Below, in pieces: positions 38,141 through 47,499 of a stretch of DNA of 64,000 nucleotides. The position numbers and the translations under genes were made by a program. Source of the DNA: Allorhizobium paknamense (GTDB taxonomy: Bacteria > Pseudomonadota > Alphaproteobacteria > Rhizobiales > Rhizobiaceae). How positions within the stretch are numbered: position 1 is the first letter of the stretch; each line of letters starts with the position of its first letter. The notes beneath the pieces are model-generated. The model worked only from the letters and a program-made list of their open reading frames with translations. It was not told the DNA's origin and did not search any database. Location of the stretch: positions 124,001 to 188,000 of the forward strand of contig NZ_JAUSWH010000001.1 in NCBI RefSeq assembly GCF_030815125.1. The letters run 5' to 3'.

Positions 38141-39219
38141 CCAAGCCCCCCATGGATGACCGCGCGCGCCGCCGACCCGCAGCCTTCGCACTGGACGAAG
38201 ACCAGGGGCAGCTTCGTGCCGAGGAGATCAAGCGCCCGCCGCAAAGCTTCGACAGCGCCGTCCTACTCGTGCCGGAGAACGAGGACCCGTTTCTATCGGA
38301 ACTCACCGCAGCCGATCCGCCGCCGCCGCTGCCGGTGCGGCGCAAGCGCGGCTTTTCCTTCGGCAGGCTGGCGGCTGCCGCCTTCGGCACCTTGTTTTCA
38401 CTGGCGCTCGGTGTCTGGATCGACGACCTGATCCGCGACCTCTTCAACCGGTCCGATTGGCTTGGCTACACAGCACTTGCCGTGCTGGGCATCGGCCTTC
38501 TGGCGCTTTTTGCGGTGGTGGCCCGCGAGGTAGCAGGTATCTACCGGCTGAATGCGGTGCAGTCGATCAAGGAAAAGGCATCCGGCCTGATGCTGCAAGG
38601 TACGGCGTCCGAAGCCCGCAAGCTGGTGGGCGAGGTCATCGCGCTGACGGGTCACCGCCCGGAAACGGCGCGCGGACGCACGACCCTGAAAGAGGCCGAG
38701 AGTGACGTGATCGACGCTCCGCACCTGATCGCGCTGGCGGAACGTGAACTGCTTGGACCTTTGGATGCCAAGGCGCGGATGCTGATCGTCAACTCATCGA
38801 AGCGTGTCTCCGTGGTCACCGCCGTCAGCCCGCGCGCACTGGTGGACCTCGCCTATGTCCTCTTCGAAGTGGTGAGGCTGGTGCGGGCCATGGCGGAACT
38901 CTATGGCGGCAGGCCGGGCTCATTCGGCATGCTGCGGCTGCTGAAGGATGTCTTCGCCCATCTGGCCGTGACCGGATCGATTGCGATCGGCGACGGCCTT
39001 GCCCAGCAGGTGCTGGGCCATGGACTTGCTTCACGCCTTTCCGCCCGATTGGGCGAGGGTGTCATCAACGGTCTGATGACCGCAAGAATCGGCATTGCTG
39101 CCATGGATCTCTGCCGCCCCTTGGAATTCAAGGCTCTGAAAAGGCCGGGCATTAGTGATTTCGCCTCCGACCTCACACCCTCCATGACCGACAAAAACAA
39201 AAATAAAACAGAGACTTGA
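38137..39219 (+). CDS. YcjF-like DUF697 membrane protein (TIGR01620)
   Basis: It encodes 360 residues. A soluble, Pro/Asp-rich N-terminal part leads to two membrane helices (about residues 75-92 and 108-128) and then a DUF697 domain containing ISPRALVD-like and FVVVR-like segments (here SPRALVDLAYVLFEVVRLVR). The start codon overlaps the ycjX stop (ATGA), indicating translational coupling. YcjX and YcjF are a conserved pair; the biochemical function is unknown. Confidence 0.9.
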   Translation: MTKPPMDDRARRRPAAFALDEDQGQLRAEEIKRPPQSFDSAVLLVPENEDPFLSELTAADPPPPLPVRRKRGFSFGRLAAAAFGTLFSLALGVWIDDLIRDLFNRSDWLGYTALAVLGIGLLALFAVVAREVAGIYRLNAVQSIKEKASGLMLQGTASEARKLVGEVIALTGHRPETARGRTTLKEAESDVIDAPHLIALAERELLGPLDAKARMLIVNSSKRVSVVTAVSPRALVDLAYVLFEVVRLVRAMAELYGGRPGSFGMLRLLKDVFAHLAVTGSIAIGDGLAQQVLGHGLASRLSARLGEGVINGLMTARIGIAAMDLCRPLEFKALKRPGISDFASDLTPSMTDKNKNKTET

Positions 39220-39345
39220 ACGCAATGCTGCAACGCGTGTGCCTGATGAGGCGTTACGGACAAAACCGGAAGTGAAAGGGAAAATTAACCATCTTTGGCG
39301 TATGTTGGGATCATGAATTTGTGTCGATCGCGCCAAGGAAAGCCG

Positions 39346-39894
39346 ATGCCCTCCCGTTTGTTTTCGCTTCTCGGCAGTCTTGCCATCGCATGTGCCGCCG
39401 CCCTCCCCGCTTCCGCAGCCTTTGCTGCGGAAAAGGATCGTGAATTTTTCCAATCCGTTGCCGGTCTGTGGAGCGGTCCGGGTGAAATCGTCGCCGGAAA
39501 ATACAAGGGCACGAAATTCACCTGCAACCTCACCGGTGAACCGGCGGACGGCTCCGATGTCGGCATCAAGCTCGGCGGCACCTGCCGGGTCGGCGTGTTC
39601 TCGCAGCCGATGAATGCGGTCATCTCGCTGAAAGGCAATAGCTATCAGGGCAAGTTCCTGGATGGCGCCGACGGCAAGGGGCTGGATATCGTCTCGGGCC
39701 AGATCACTGGCTCCAAGGCCGTCATGGGCATCAACCGCCAGAAGTTGAACGGCGCCATGGTGGCCAGCGTCGAGGACGACAAGGCGATGAACATCACCAT
39801 TTCCGTGAAGGTGGAAGACCGGATGATCCCTGTCATCGGGCTCAGGCTCAACCGTCAGATGGACCAGACGACGGTCAGCTCCATCAAGGAATAG
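39346..39894 (+). CDS. Exported protein of unknown function
   Basis: It encodes 182 residues. A CCAAGGAAAG ribosome binding site precedes the ATG at 39346. The signal peptide (LFSLLGSLAIACAAALPASA) ends near AAFAAEK, so the product is periplasmic. The mature protein is rich in Gly, Lys and beta-forming residues and includes LAGLWSGPGEIV-like (here VAGLWSGPGEIVAGKYKGTK), with a single Cys pair. I know no function. It follows ycjF-like by about 125 bp and ends at a terminator. Confidence 0.78.
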   Translation: MPSRLFSLLGSLAIACAAALPASAAFAAEKDREFFQSVAGLWSGPGEIVAGKYKGTKFTCNLTGEPADGSDVGIKLGGTCRVGVFSQPMNAVISLKGNSYQGKFLDGADGKGLDIVSGQITGSKAVMGINRQKLNGAMVASVEDDKAMNITISVKVEDRMIPVIGLRLNRQMDQTTVSSIKE

Positions 39895-39900
39895 GATTGA

Positions 39901-39924
39901 AGGCCCGGTCTGCCGGGCCTTTTT
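39901..39924 (+). terminator. Terminator after the exported protein
   Basis: The stem AGGCCCGG-TCTG-CCGGGCCT is followed by TTTT, starting six bases after the stop codon. Confidence 0.88.
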
Positions 39925-39980
39925 GAATTTCAGATGTCTTTTCGGGAAGACCAGATTCTGCTTTTCCCTGACAAACTCCA

Positions 39981-40083
39981 GAGCATTTCCAGGAAAAGTG
40001 GAAACCGGTTTTCCCACCGGAAATGCTTAAAAACAAAGAGTTAGAGCGTTTCAATGTTTCCACGAAACAATGAAACGCTCTAG
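39981..40083 (+). repeat. Composite dispersed repeat abutting the HPt gene
   Basis: A ACCGGTTTTC module (GAGCATTTCCAGGAAAAGTG...) is joined to a hairpin GAGCGTTTCA(N)TGAAACGCTC. Its final CTA supplies the stop codon of the HPt gene on the minus strand, so the repeat end and the gene end coincide. Confidence 0.75.
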
Positions 40084-40460
40084 CCGCGCAGCAATTTGAG
40101 AATGAAGTGTTCCGCCTCTACCACGGCCGCCCCTACGGCAGCGAGCGCTGCGGCATCCTGCTGCCCGCTTTCGACCAGGGCTGCAGCCGCCGCCACATTG
40201 AAGGCTCCCACGGCGGCAGCCGCGCCCTTCAGCTTGTGCGCAACGGCCTTGCGATTGGCATTATCCGCGGCCAGTTCCTGCAGGCTGCCACGCGCCTGGC
40301 GGGCAAAAAGCTGAAGCACTTCAGCTTCCAGCGCACGATCCCCCATGGTCTGCACCGCCAGATGCGCAAGATCGATGGGCCGCGCCCCGGGCAGGCTTGG
40401 CTCGGAAGGCAGATCAGGGCTTTCAAAAACGGCGGGAGCAGCGGGCATGGAAAACGGCAT
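40080..40460 (-). CDS. HPt-domain phosphotransfer protein
   Basis: It encodes 126 residues. After a 35-residue Pro-rich start it is an all-helical HPt domain, with the phosphorylatable His in KAVAHKLKGAAAAVGAFN. No kinase or receiver is attached. The start is uncertain: ATG at 40460 sits right after AGAGAGG, while ATG at 40448 has longer spacing. It is divergent from the growth pole ring gene. Its partner could be any hybrid kinase; CckA is in the window but normally uses ChpT. Confidence 0.85.
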   Translation of the reverse strand: MPFSMPAAPAVFESPDLPSEPSLPGARPIDLAHLAVQTMGDRALEAEVLQLFARQARGSLQELAADNANRKAVAHKLKGAAAAVGAFNVAAAAALVESGQQDAAALAAVGAAVVEAEHFILKLLRG

Positions 40461-40904
40461 CCTCTCTTGATGGACGTTGTTTGTGAGGATCGCCTTCAAA
40501 GGGTGGGATTGGGGTTAAATTCAGGCACCGCTCATGAAGAAAAATTGCCTTATGGTTAATTTTCATCAAATGCCGCCAAATCCGCCACTTTCACCCGTTC
40601 AACATGTTTAAAAAGTGTTAATAATGAAAGGAAGACCGTGGGATAACATGCGCCGTTAATTGTATCGTTATCTGGAATGTGTCACTACGGAACGGATAGG
40701 CAGGCAAAGTGTGTCCAGCTTTGTGAACGCGGCTTCTGGTGGTATGGGTAGACCGTCATTTTCCGCAGGAAGCATGGCCATGAGACTGCCGGGATCCGGC
40801 TCGGGATGGCGGTGAGCCGGGATCTCAAGGGTTAGCCGCATTGCCGGGCCGCGAAAGCGATCAGGCCCGCGAGCGGTCTGAGTAGGCGTAAGCGAGGCGT
40901 ACCT
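40461..40904. other. Intergenic region upstream of the growth pole ring gene
   Basis: I see no gene in about 444 bp. It contains TTAA-rich sequence with TTTA-N7-TTAA at 40607-40621, one mismatch from a CtrA site, then a GC-rich untranslated segment with several small inverted repeats before the ATG at 40905. Confidence 0.4.
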
Positions 40905-43900
40905 ATGGCGAACAAAAAGACAAGCGAATCGATTGACGATAGCGCTTTCCAGGCCCTTGAGGCAGCCCTGCGGATCGACTTCGAGGAGGAAGACGATACG
41001 CCTGCGCCGCCCGCACGGCCACGAGCCCCGGAGGCCAAGATGCCTGAAACGGCCAAGCAGCAGCCTGCCCGCACCACGCCTGCCGACCCTCGCCCGCAGC
41101 GCACGGAACGTGCAGCAGCAGAACCCGCGCCGAAATCGCCAGCACTTGCGCCCGCCAATGACGGGTCGCGCAAGGCGCCTCAGGCCATCCTGAAATCGCT
41201 GGAAGGTGCCTCCATGGGGGCGGCGCTTCGCAATGCCACTGTCGTATCCGTGATCTGGGGCCTTGGCGGCTTTGCGCTGTCGCAGATCCTTTACGGCTCA
41301 TCCATCTGGTCCGGCGGGCTTGCGGCCTTCATCGCCAATCCGGGTATCATTGCCATTCTCGTCGGCACCATCCTGCCGATCTTCGTCTTCTTCGCCTTTG
41401 CCATCATGATGTCGCGGGCCAGTGACCTGCGCAACGCCGCCCGCTCCATGGCGGAAGTGGCGCTCAGGCTGGCGGAGCCGGAAACCATCGCCTCCGAACG
41501 GATCATGTCCGTGGGTCAGGCGGTGCGCCGCGAAGTTTCCGCCATGAACGAGGGCATCGAGCGCACCATTGCACGCGCCACCGAACTGGAAACGCTCGTT
41601 CATTCCGAAGTGACGGCGCTGGAACGCAGCTATACGGATAATGAGCTGCGCGTGCGCACCCTGGTGCAGGAACTGGCCGCAGAGCGCGATGCCATCGTCA
41701 ACCATGCCGATCGCATTCGCTCGTCCATCGTCGGCGCCCATGACCAGTTGAAGGAAGAACTGTCTCTCGCCACCGAAGAGATCGGCGTGCGGCTGGCCAC
41801 CTCCGGCGAAGCCTTTGCTTCGATGATCGACATGCGTGCTGCCTCGATCATGGAAAAATCCGATGCCGCCGCCGCATCGCTCGGCACCATCCTCACCGCC
41901 AAGACCGATGAAATGGTGGAAGCGCTGGGCGCTGCCGGCTTCTCGCTCACCAGCGAGTTCGACAACCGCCTGCAAACGCTCACCAGCTCCATGTCGACCC
42001 ATGGCGAGGAAATCCTTCGCCAGTTCGAAACCCGCGCATCGACGCTGGACGCCAGCACCGACAAGCTCAATGCCGCCCTCATCGAGCGCTCCAAGCAGCT
42101 CAATGAAACGCTGGTGGCACGCACCCGCGAGATCGCCCAGAGCTTCACCGAGGGTGAAACCAAGATCAACACCAGCCTGGACGGCGTGCTGAACCGCCTG
42201 AACAACTCGCTGGAAGAAAAGGCCGTCAACTTCCGCCAGAGCCTGCAGAACAATGCCGACGAAGCCATTGTCGACATCGATCTGCGCTCCGGCCTGTTCG
42301 AGGATCGCCTGCAGGCCACCATCGGCCAGATCAATGCCAGCTTCGATGATCGTATGGCGGAATTCGCCAATGCCTTCGATCAGCGCGCCGGTTCGCTGGA
42401 CAGCAAGCTGATGGAAAGCCTGTCGCGCATCAACGAAACGCTGAAGGGCGGCTCGGATGCCATCGACGGCATTCTTACCACCTCTATCGAGCGCCTGGGC
42501 TCGAACATGACCAATCAGTCGCTGGCGCTTGCCGCAACGCTCGGCGGTTCGCAGGAGGTCATGGCGGAAGCGCTTGCCACGCACTCGCGTGCGCTTGCTG
42601 AAGCGCTGGAACTGCGCCGCAAGCAGCTGGACGACACGATTTCCGAAGCACAGCGCCGTATCGATCAGGTCATGGCAGAGCGTGGCAGCGCGCTGACCCA
42701 GGCGCTGAGCAACACGCATGAGCGCTTCGAGGAAACGCTTGGCAGCCGTTCGGATGCCATCGTCAACCAGTTGGTGGGCAGCGAAGCGCGCATCTCGGAA
42801 ACGCTCAACTCCGTCTCCAGCGGCATTTCCGAGGCAATTGCTTCGGGTGAAAGCCGCCTGAGCGCCACTCTGGATCACAAGGCCAACAGCATTATCCAGG
42901 CTGCCGAAGGCGCGGACGCCAAGATCGAGGCGGCGCTTTCCGACAAGGCGGACGCCATCCGCGCTGCTTACGAGACCAATCACGAGCGGCTGACATCGGT
43001 TCTGGACGCCAAGGTCGAACAGCTTGCCCAAACCGCCGCCGAAGTGGATCGCCGTGTTGAAGACGCCTTCGGTAACAAGGCCGATGCCATCCGCGCCGCT
43101 TACGAGGAAAGCCAGGCGCGGCTGACGGCAACGCTCGACACCAAGGTCGAGCAATTGATCGACACCGCCAATGAAGCCGATATGCGCATTGAACTTGCGC
43201 TTGGAAACCGCGTCGATGCCATTCGCTCAGTTTACGAGGAAAACGAAGGCCGCCTCGCCCAGACCATCGACGCCAAGGTGGGTGAACTCATCCAGACCGT
43301 CGGCAATGCCGACAGCCAGATCGAGCAGGCGCTGACCGGCAAGGCCGACGCCATTCGCGCCGCTTACGAGGAAAGCCAGGGCCGCCTGACGGCTGCACTC
43401 GACAACAAGGTCGAGCAATTGATCGACACCGCCAACGAAGCCGATATGCGCATCGAACTGGCGCTTGGAAACCGCGTCGATGCCATTCGCTCGGTTTACG
43501 AGGAAAATGAGAACCGCCTCGCCCAGACCATCGACGCCAAGGTCGGCGACCTGATCCAGACCGTCGGTCAGGCCGACATTCAGATCGAGCAGGCGCTGAC
43601 CGGCAAAGCCGATGCCATCCGCGCGGCTTACGAGGAAAGCCAGGCGCGCCTAACCGCGACGCTGGACAGCAAGGTGGAACAGCTCATCGATACCGCCAGC
43701 GAGGCGGATATGCGGATCGAACTGGCACTCGGTAACCGTGTTGACGCCATCCGGGCTGTTTACGAGGAAAATGAAGGCCGTCTTGCCCAGACCATCGACG
43801 CCAAGGTCGGTGACCTCATTGACACCGTCGGTCAGGCGGATCGGCGGATCGAGGAAGCCCTGGGCAGCAAGGCCGAGCAAATCCGTGCGGCCTATGAAGC

Positions 43901-46900
43901 CAATCACGGCCAGCTCAAGGATCTGATCGATGGCCGTATGACGGAATTGATGGATACGGCGACCGAAGCCGATATCCGCATTGCGCTCGCCTTTGGCAAC
44001 AAGGCCGATGCGATCCGCGCGGCTTACGAAGACAATCAGGGCCGTCTCGACCAGTCGCTCGACGCCCATTCACAGCGCCTCGCCGAGACGCTGGGTCAAT
44101 CCGCCGAGCGCGTGGAAAGCCTGTTGGGCCAAGGGGTATCGAAGATCGAAAACGATCTGAACAGCTCGGTCAGCCGCCTGTCCAGCACCTTCGAGGACAA
44201 TCACGACCGCATCCGCTCGACGTTGGACGAGCGCAGCGCCGCTCTCTCCTCCAGCCTGCAGGATGCCCGTGACGCCCTGGAAAATACGCTGTCGGAACAG
44301 GGGACGGCGATTGGCGCCACCATTGCCGCCAGCGCCGGCATGCTGGAAATGACGCTGGAAGAGCAGCAGGACAGCTTGCGCGCCACCATCGACGCCAGCA
44401 GCCGCGCGCTTGAAGAGCGTCTTCGCGGCTCTGCCGGCACCATTGCCAGCCAGTTCGGCGAGGCCGCCAACGAGATCAGCCGCACCGCCGAGGACTTCTC
44501 GTCCCGGATCGAAGGTTCGATCAGCGGTGTTGCCGGACGTCTCAACGACACCACGGCGCGGATCGAAACAAGCCTCGGCTCGCTGGAAAACCGTATCCAT
44601 GGCAGCCTCGACGGCGTCGATGCCAAGGTTACGGATGCGGGCGAACGCGTGGCGGCCAAGCTTACGGAAAAGGTCTCCGACCTCGAACGGGTCAGCAGCG
44701 ATGCGACGCAGCGGCTGGAAGAAACGCTGGGCGGCGCCAGCCAGCGCCTGGCCGAGACCTTCGACAGTGGCACGTCCATGATCGACGAACGCCTGTCCAC
44801 CATGGATCGTGCGCTGAATATCGGCCTTCAGAACGTCAACAACACTATTGAAGGCAAGGCCGCAGGGCTTGCCACCTCGCTGCGTGACGCCGTGGTGGGT
44901 GCTGCCCGTGAAATCGATGAGCAGGCACAGAAATCCGCCGAAACGCTCGGTCGCACCAGCGAGGATTTCTCTCAGACCATCAATGCCCGCAACGAAGAGT
45001 TCACCCGCTCGATCCGTCAGCAGACCGAAGATCTGACCCGCCGGATCAGCCAGACGCACGAGCAGCTTTCCGGCCAAAGCGCGGGTCTCGTGCAGAACTT
45101 CGCCGAAGCTGGCGATGCCATTATCCGCAAGGCGTCCGAGGCCGAGAACAGCATCGCCGCCCGAGCAGGCTCGATCACCGGCGCAATGACCGAAGCCGAA
45201 CGGGCGCTGGAAGAACGGGCAGCAGCGCTGCGTTCTGCGCTTGCAAACACCTCGGGCGAGATTTCCTCTACGCTGGACAGCGTCGAAAAGGCGCTGGATG
45301 CACGCGGAAACGCCATCCGCTCTACCCTGGACGAACGGACCCGCGAGCTCAACTCCATGCTGGCCGGTCGCTCGTCCGAGCTTGCCCGCCTCATCGAGGA
45401 GAAGGCAAAGCCGACGGTCGAGCAATATGCCGAAATCGGTCGTGAAGCCGCCGAGCGCATCGCCCAGGCTGCCGAACAGAGCGCCGAGCGCCTGCGGCAG
45501 GAAAATGCCCAGGTGACCGACGCCATTACGGCGCGCGCGTCGCATGCCGCCCGTCAGTTGCACGCAGCGGAAGAATCGTTGACCAGCACCGCCGGTCACA
45601 TGATCGAGCGGATGACCGAGACCAATCAGGCCCTCACCGGTCTTGTCGAGCAGGCTGCCCAGACCGTTTCGGATGCCGACCGGCAGTTCGGCGCAACCAC
45701 CGAACGGCTTGCCGCCACCACAAACCGTGCTGCGGACGTGCTGTCCACCTCCGGACGCCTGCTGGAAAGCAATCTGGAGCGGTTGTCCAATGTGTCGGAT
45801 CAGGCGCTGTCGCAGGTCACCGGCATTGTCGGGCGCTTCGGCGATCACGCCAAGGTGCTGGGTCAGGCCTCCGATCTTCTGGCTGCGGCCCAGTCCAATC
45901 TGGCGGGAACGCTGGAAGAGCGGCAGCAGGCGCTGCGCGATCTTTCCATCGGTCTCGTCAAGCGCTCCGAGGAAATCGAAAACACAATGCGGTCGCTGGC
46001 TGGCATGGTCGAGGGTGCCTTCGACCACTTGGAGCAGCGCTCCGGCCAGATGAGCGGCAATCTGCGCAACACCATCCAGTCGTCCTTTGCCGATCTCGGC
46101 CAGATTCTGGGCGAGACGGAGCAGCAGGCCAAATCGACGGCCGGTTCCATGCGGGATTCGCTGCTGGCCGCCGGTGAAGAGGCCACACGCTCCATCGAGC
46201 GGACCCTCTCCGAAGCCGAGAAGCGTTCCACCGAGCTTGCCAATCGCCTGCGCGGTGGTCTTGCCTCCTCGCTCTCCGATGTGGATCGCATCCTGGCAGA
46301 GGCCGGTCAGAAGTCGGATGGCACGGCGACACAGATGAAGGAGGCCGTCCGGTCTGCGGTCGAAGAAGCAATGAACCGCTTCTCCGGCGCGACCGACGAA
46401 ATCCGCCGCTCCGCCCAGGAAATCCGCAAGGAACTGGATCTGACCCGCTCGGAATTGAAGCGTGGCGCCTTCGACCTGCCGGAAGAGGCCAAGGAAAGCG
46501 CCAGCGCCATGCGTCGCGCCGTGGCCGAGCAGATAAAGGCCTTGCAGGATATTTCGCAACTGGTTGGCCGCTCGGCCCAGCAAATGGAAATCGCCGAAGC
46601 CGCTCCCCGCGCCTCGCAACCCGCGCCGCGTCCGGCACCTGCACCGGCGGCACCCCGTCCGCAGCAGCCTGCCATTGCCCCGCAAGCGTCCTACAGCCAG
46701 CAAACCGCACCGGCTCCAGCCCGCCCTGCTCCGCAACAGGCAAGCCAGGCTCCGCTTGGCCTGCGTGGCAGCCTCTCCGTGGAGCAGGCACCGATGCAGA
46801 CTTCCGCTCCGGCCTCGCAGTCCGGCCAGGGTGGCGGCTGGATCAGCGACCTGCTGCGCGGCGCATCCCGCGAAGAGCAGACCATCGTCTCGCCCGCCGC

Positions 46901-47309
46901 CCGCCCGGCCCAGCCGCGTCAGCCCGCAGAGCCGCAGCGCACCACCGATACCCGTAATCCGCGCCACATGGTCGAGTCGCTGAATTCGCTTTCGGTCGAT
47001 ATCGCCCGCGCCATCGATCACGACGCGTCTGTGGAACTGTGGCGGCGCTACCAGCGTGGCGAGCGCGATGTCTTCACCCGTCGCCTCTACACGCTGAAGG
47101 GTCAGCAGACCTTCGATGAGATCAAGCGCAAATACGACCGCGAACCGGAATTCCGCACCGCTGTCGATCGCTACATCGCTGATTTCGAAAAGCTGCTCTC
47201 GGATGTGGCGCGTACGGACCGGGACAAGACCATCACCCAGTCCTACCTGACCTCGGACACCGGCAAGGTCTATACCATGCTGGCCCATGCCGCAGGCCGC
47301 TTCAACTAA
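40905..47309 (+). CDS. gpr: Growth pole ring protein (GPR/RgsE homologue)
   Basis: It encodes 2134 residues, close to the about 2115-residue Agrobacterium GPR, which forms a ring at the growing pole and is essential for polar growth and rod shape. A Pro-rich cytoplasmic N-terminus (1-105) is followed by two membrane helices (about 111-130 and 147-169) and about 1700 residues of apolipoprotein-like helical repeats, including nine exact 44-residue units at 681-1076. A Pro/Gln-rich linker (about 1895-2000) leads to a conserved C-terminal domain (HMVESLNSLSVDIARAIDHD). The ribosome binding site is weak (GAGG). The name is supported by length, layout and remembered homology. Confidence 0.9.
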   Translation: MANKKTSESIDDSAFQALEAALRIDFEEEDDTPAPPARPRAPEAKMPETAKQQPARTTPADPRPQRTERAAAEPAPKSPALAPANDGSRKAPQAILKSLEGASMGAALRNATVVSVIWGLGGFALSQILYGSSIWSGGLAAFIANPGIIAILVGTILPIFVFFAFAIMMSRASDLRNAARSMAEVALRLAEPETIASERIMSVGQAVRREVSAMNEGIERTIARATELETLVHSEVTALERSYTDNELRVRTLVQELAAERDAIVNHADRIRSSIVGAHDQLKEELSLATEEIGVRLATSGEAFASMIDMRAASIMEKSDAAAASLGTILTAKTDEMVEALGAAGFSLTSEFDNRLQTLTSSMSTHGEEILRQFETRASTLDASTDKLNAALIERSKQLNETLVARTREIAQSFTEGETKINTSLDGVLNRLNNSLEEKAVNFRQSLQNNADEAIVDIDLRSGLFEDRLQATIGQINASFDDRMAEFANAFDQRAGSLDSKLMESLSRINETLKGGSDAIDGILTTSIERLGSNMTNQSLALAATLGGSQEVMAEALATHSRALAEALELRRKQLDDTISEAQRRIDQVMAERGSALTQALSNTHERFEETLGSRSDAIVNQLVGSEARISETLNSVSSGISEAIASGESRLSATLDHKANSIIQAAEGADAKIEAALSDKADAIRAAYETNHERLTSVLDAKVEQLAQTAAEVDRRVEDAFGNKADAIRAAYEESQARLTATLDTKVEQLIDTANEADMRIELALGNRVDAIRSVYEENEGRLAQTIDAKVGELIQTVGNADSQIEQALTGKADAIRAAYEESQGRLTAALDNKVEQLIDTANEADMRIELALGNRVDAIRSVYEENENRLAQTIDAKVGDLIQTVGQADIQIEQALTGKADAIRAAYEESQARLTATLDSKVEQLIDTASEADMRIELALGNRVDAIRAVYEENEGRLAQTIDAKVGDLIDTVGQADRRIEEALGSKAEQIRAAYEANHGQLKDLIDGRMTELMDTATEADIRIALAFGNKADAIRAAYEDNQGRLDQSLDAHSQRLAETLGQSAERVESLLGQGVSKIENDLNSSVSRLSSTFEDNHDRIRSTLDERSAALSSSLQDARDALENTLSEQGTAIGATIAASAGMLEMTLEEQQDSLRATIDASSRALEERLRGSAGTIASQFGEAANEISRTAEDFSSRIEGSISGVAGRLNDTTARIETSLGSLENRIHGSLDGVDAKVTDAGERVAAKLTEKVSDLERVSSDATQRLEETLGGASQRLAETFDSGTSMIDERLSTMDRALNIGLQNVNNTIEGKAAGLATSLRDAVVGAAREIDEQAQKSAETLGRTSEDFSQTINARNEEFTRSIRQQTEDLTRRISQTHEQLSGQSAGLVQNFAEAGDAIIRKASEAENSIAARAGSITGAMTEAERALEERAAALRSALANTSGEISSTLDSVEKALDARGNAIRSTLDERTRELNSMLAGRSSELARLIEEKAKPTVEQYAEIGREAAERIAQAAEQSAERLRQENAQVTDAITARASHAARQLHAAEESLTSTAGHMIERMTETNQALTGLVEQAAQTVSDADRQFGATTERLAATTNRAADVLSTSGRLLESNLERLSNVSDQALSQVTGIVGRFGDHAKVLGQASDLLAAAQSNLAGTLEERQQALRDLSIGLVKRSEEIENTMRSLAGMVEGAFDHLEQRSGQMSGNLRNTIQSSFADLGQILGETEQQAKSTAGSMRDSLLAAGEEATRSIERTLSEAEKRSTELANRLRGGLASSLSDVDRILAEAGQKSDGTATQMKEAVRSAVEEAMNRFSGATDEIRRSAQEIRKELDLTRSELKRGAFDLPEEAKESASAMRRAVAEQIKALQDISQLVGRSAQQMEIAEAAPRASQPAPRPAPAPAAPRPQQPAIAPQASYSQQTAPAPARPAPQQASQAPLGLRGSLSVEQAPMQTSAPASQSGQGGGWISDLLRGASREEQTIVSPAARPAQPRQPAEPQRTTDTRNPRHMVESLNSLSVDIARAIDHDASVELWRRYQRGERDVFTRRLYTLKGQQTFDEIKRKYDREPEFRTAVDRYIADFEKLLSDVARTDRDKTITQSYLTSDTGKVYTMLAHAAGRFN
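42945..44132 (+). repeat. Nine tandem 132-bp (44-residue) units within gpr
   Basis: Units start at 42945, 43077, 43209, 43341, 43473, 43605, 43737, 43869 and 44001, all in frame and with no length change. Odd and even units alternate: KADAIRAAYEESQ...QLIDTANEADMRIEL, then RVDAIRSVYEENE...IQTVGNADSQIEQ. The middle 264-bp pairs are very similar, so recent duplication is likely. The repeat would form a regular helical rod. Confidence 0.93.
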
Positions 47310-47330
47310 GCCTATTCAAGCACAATGAAC

Positions 47331-47363
47331 AAAGGCCGCGAAACTTCACGTTTCGCGGCCTTT
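47331..47363 (+). terminator. Terminator after gpr
   Basis: The perfect 14-bp stem AAAGGCCGCGAAAC/GTTTCGCGGCCTTT has a five-base loop. It is symmetrical and may work in both directions. Confidence 0.85.
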
Positions 47364-47434
47364 GTCGTTTGCGGCTGCAGCGCAGCGGACCCAAAAGTGC
47401 GAACCAGCTTTTTGTCCGGAAACGCGTGAAAACG

Positions 47435-47458
47435 AAATGCCGCCCAAGGGCGGCATTT
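47435..47458 (-). terminator. Probable terminator of parE
   Basis: On the minus strand AAATGCCGCCC-TT-GGGCGGCATTT is followed by CGTTTTC. It lies 42 bp past the parE stop. A degenerate copy of the dispersed repeat lies just beyond (47388-47434). Confidence 0.65.
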
Positions 47459-47499
47459 GAAAAAACGTAGCTATTCGGGGAAACGAAGCGGAAAGCGCC

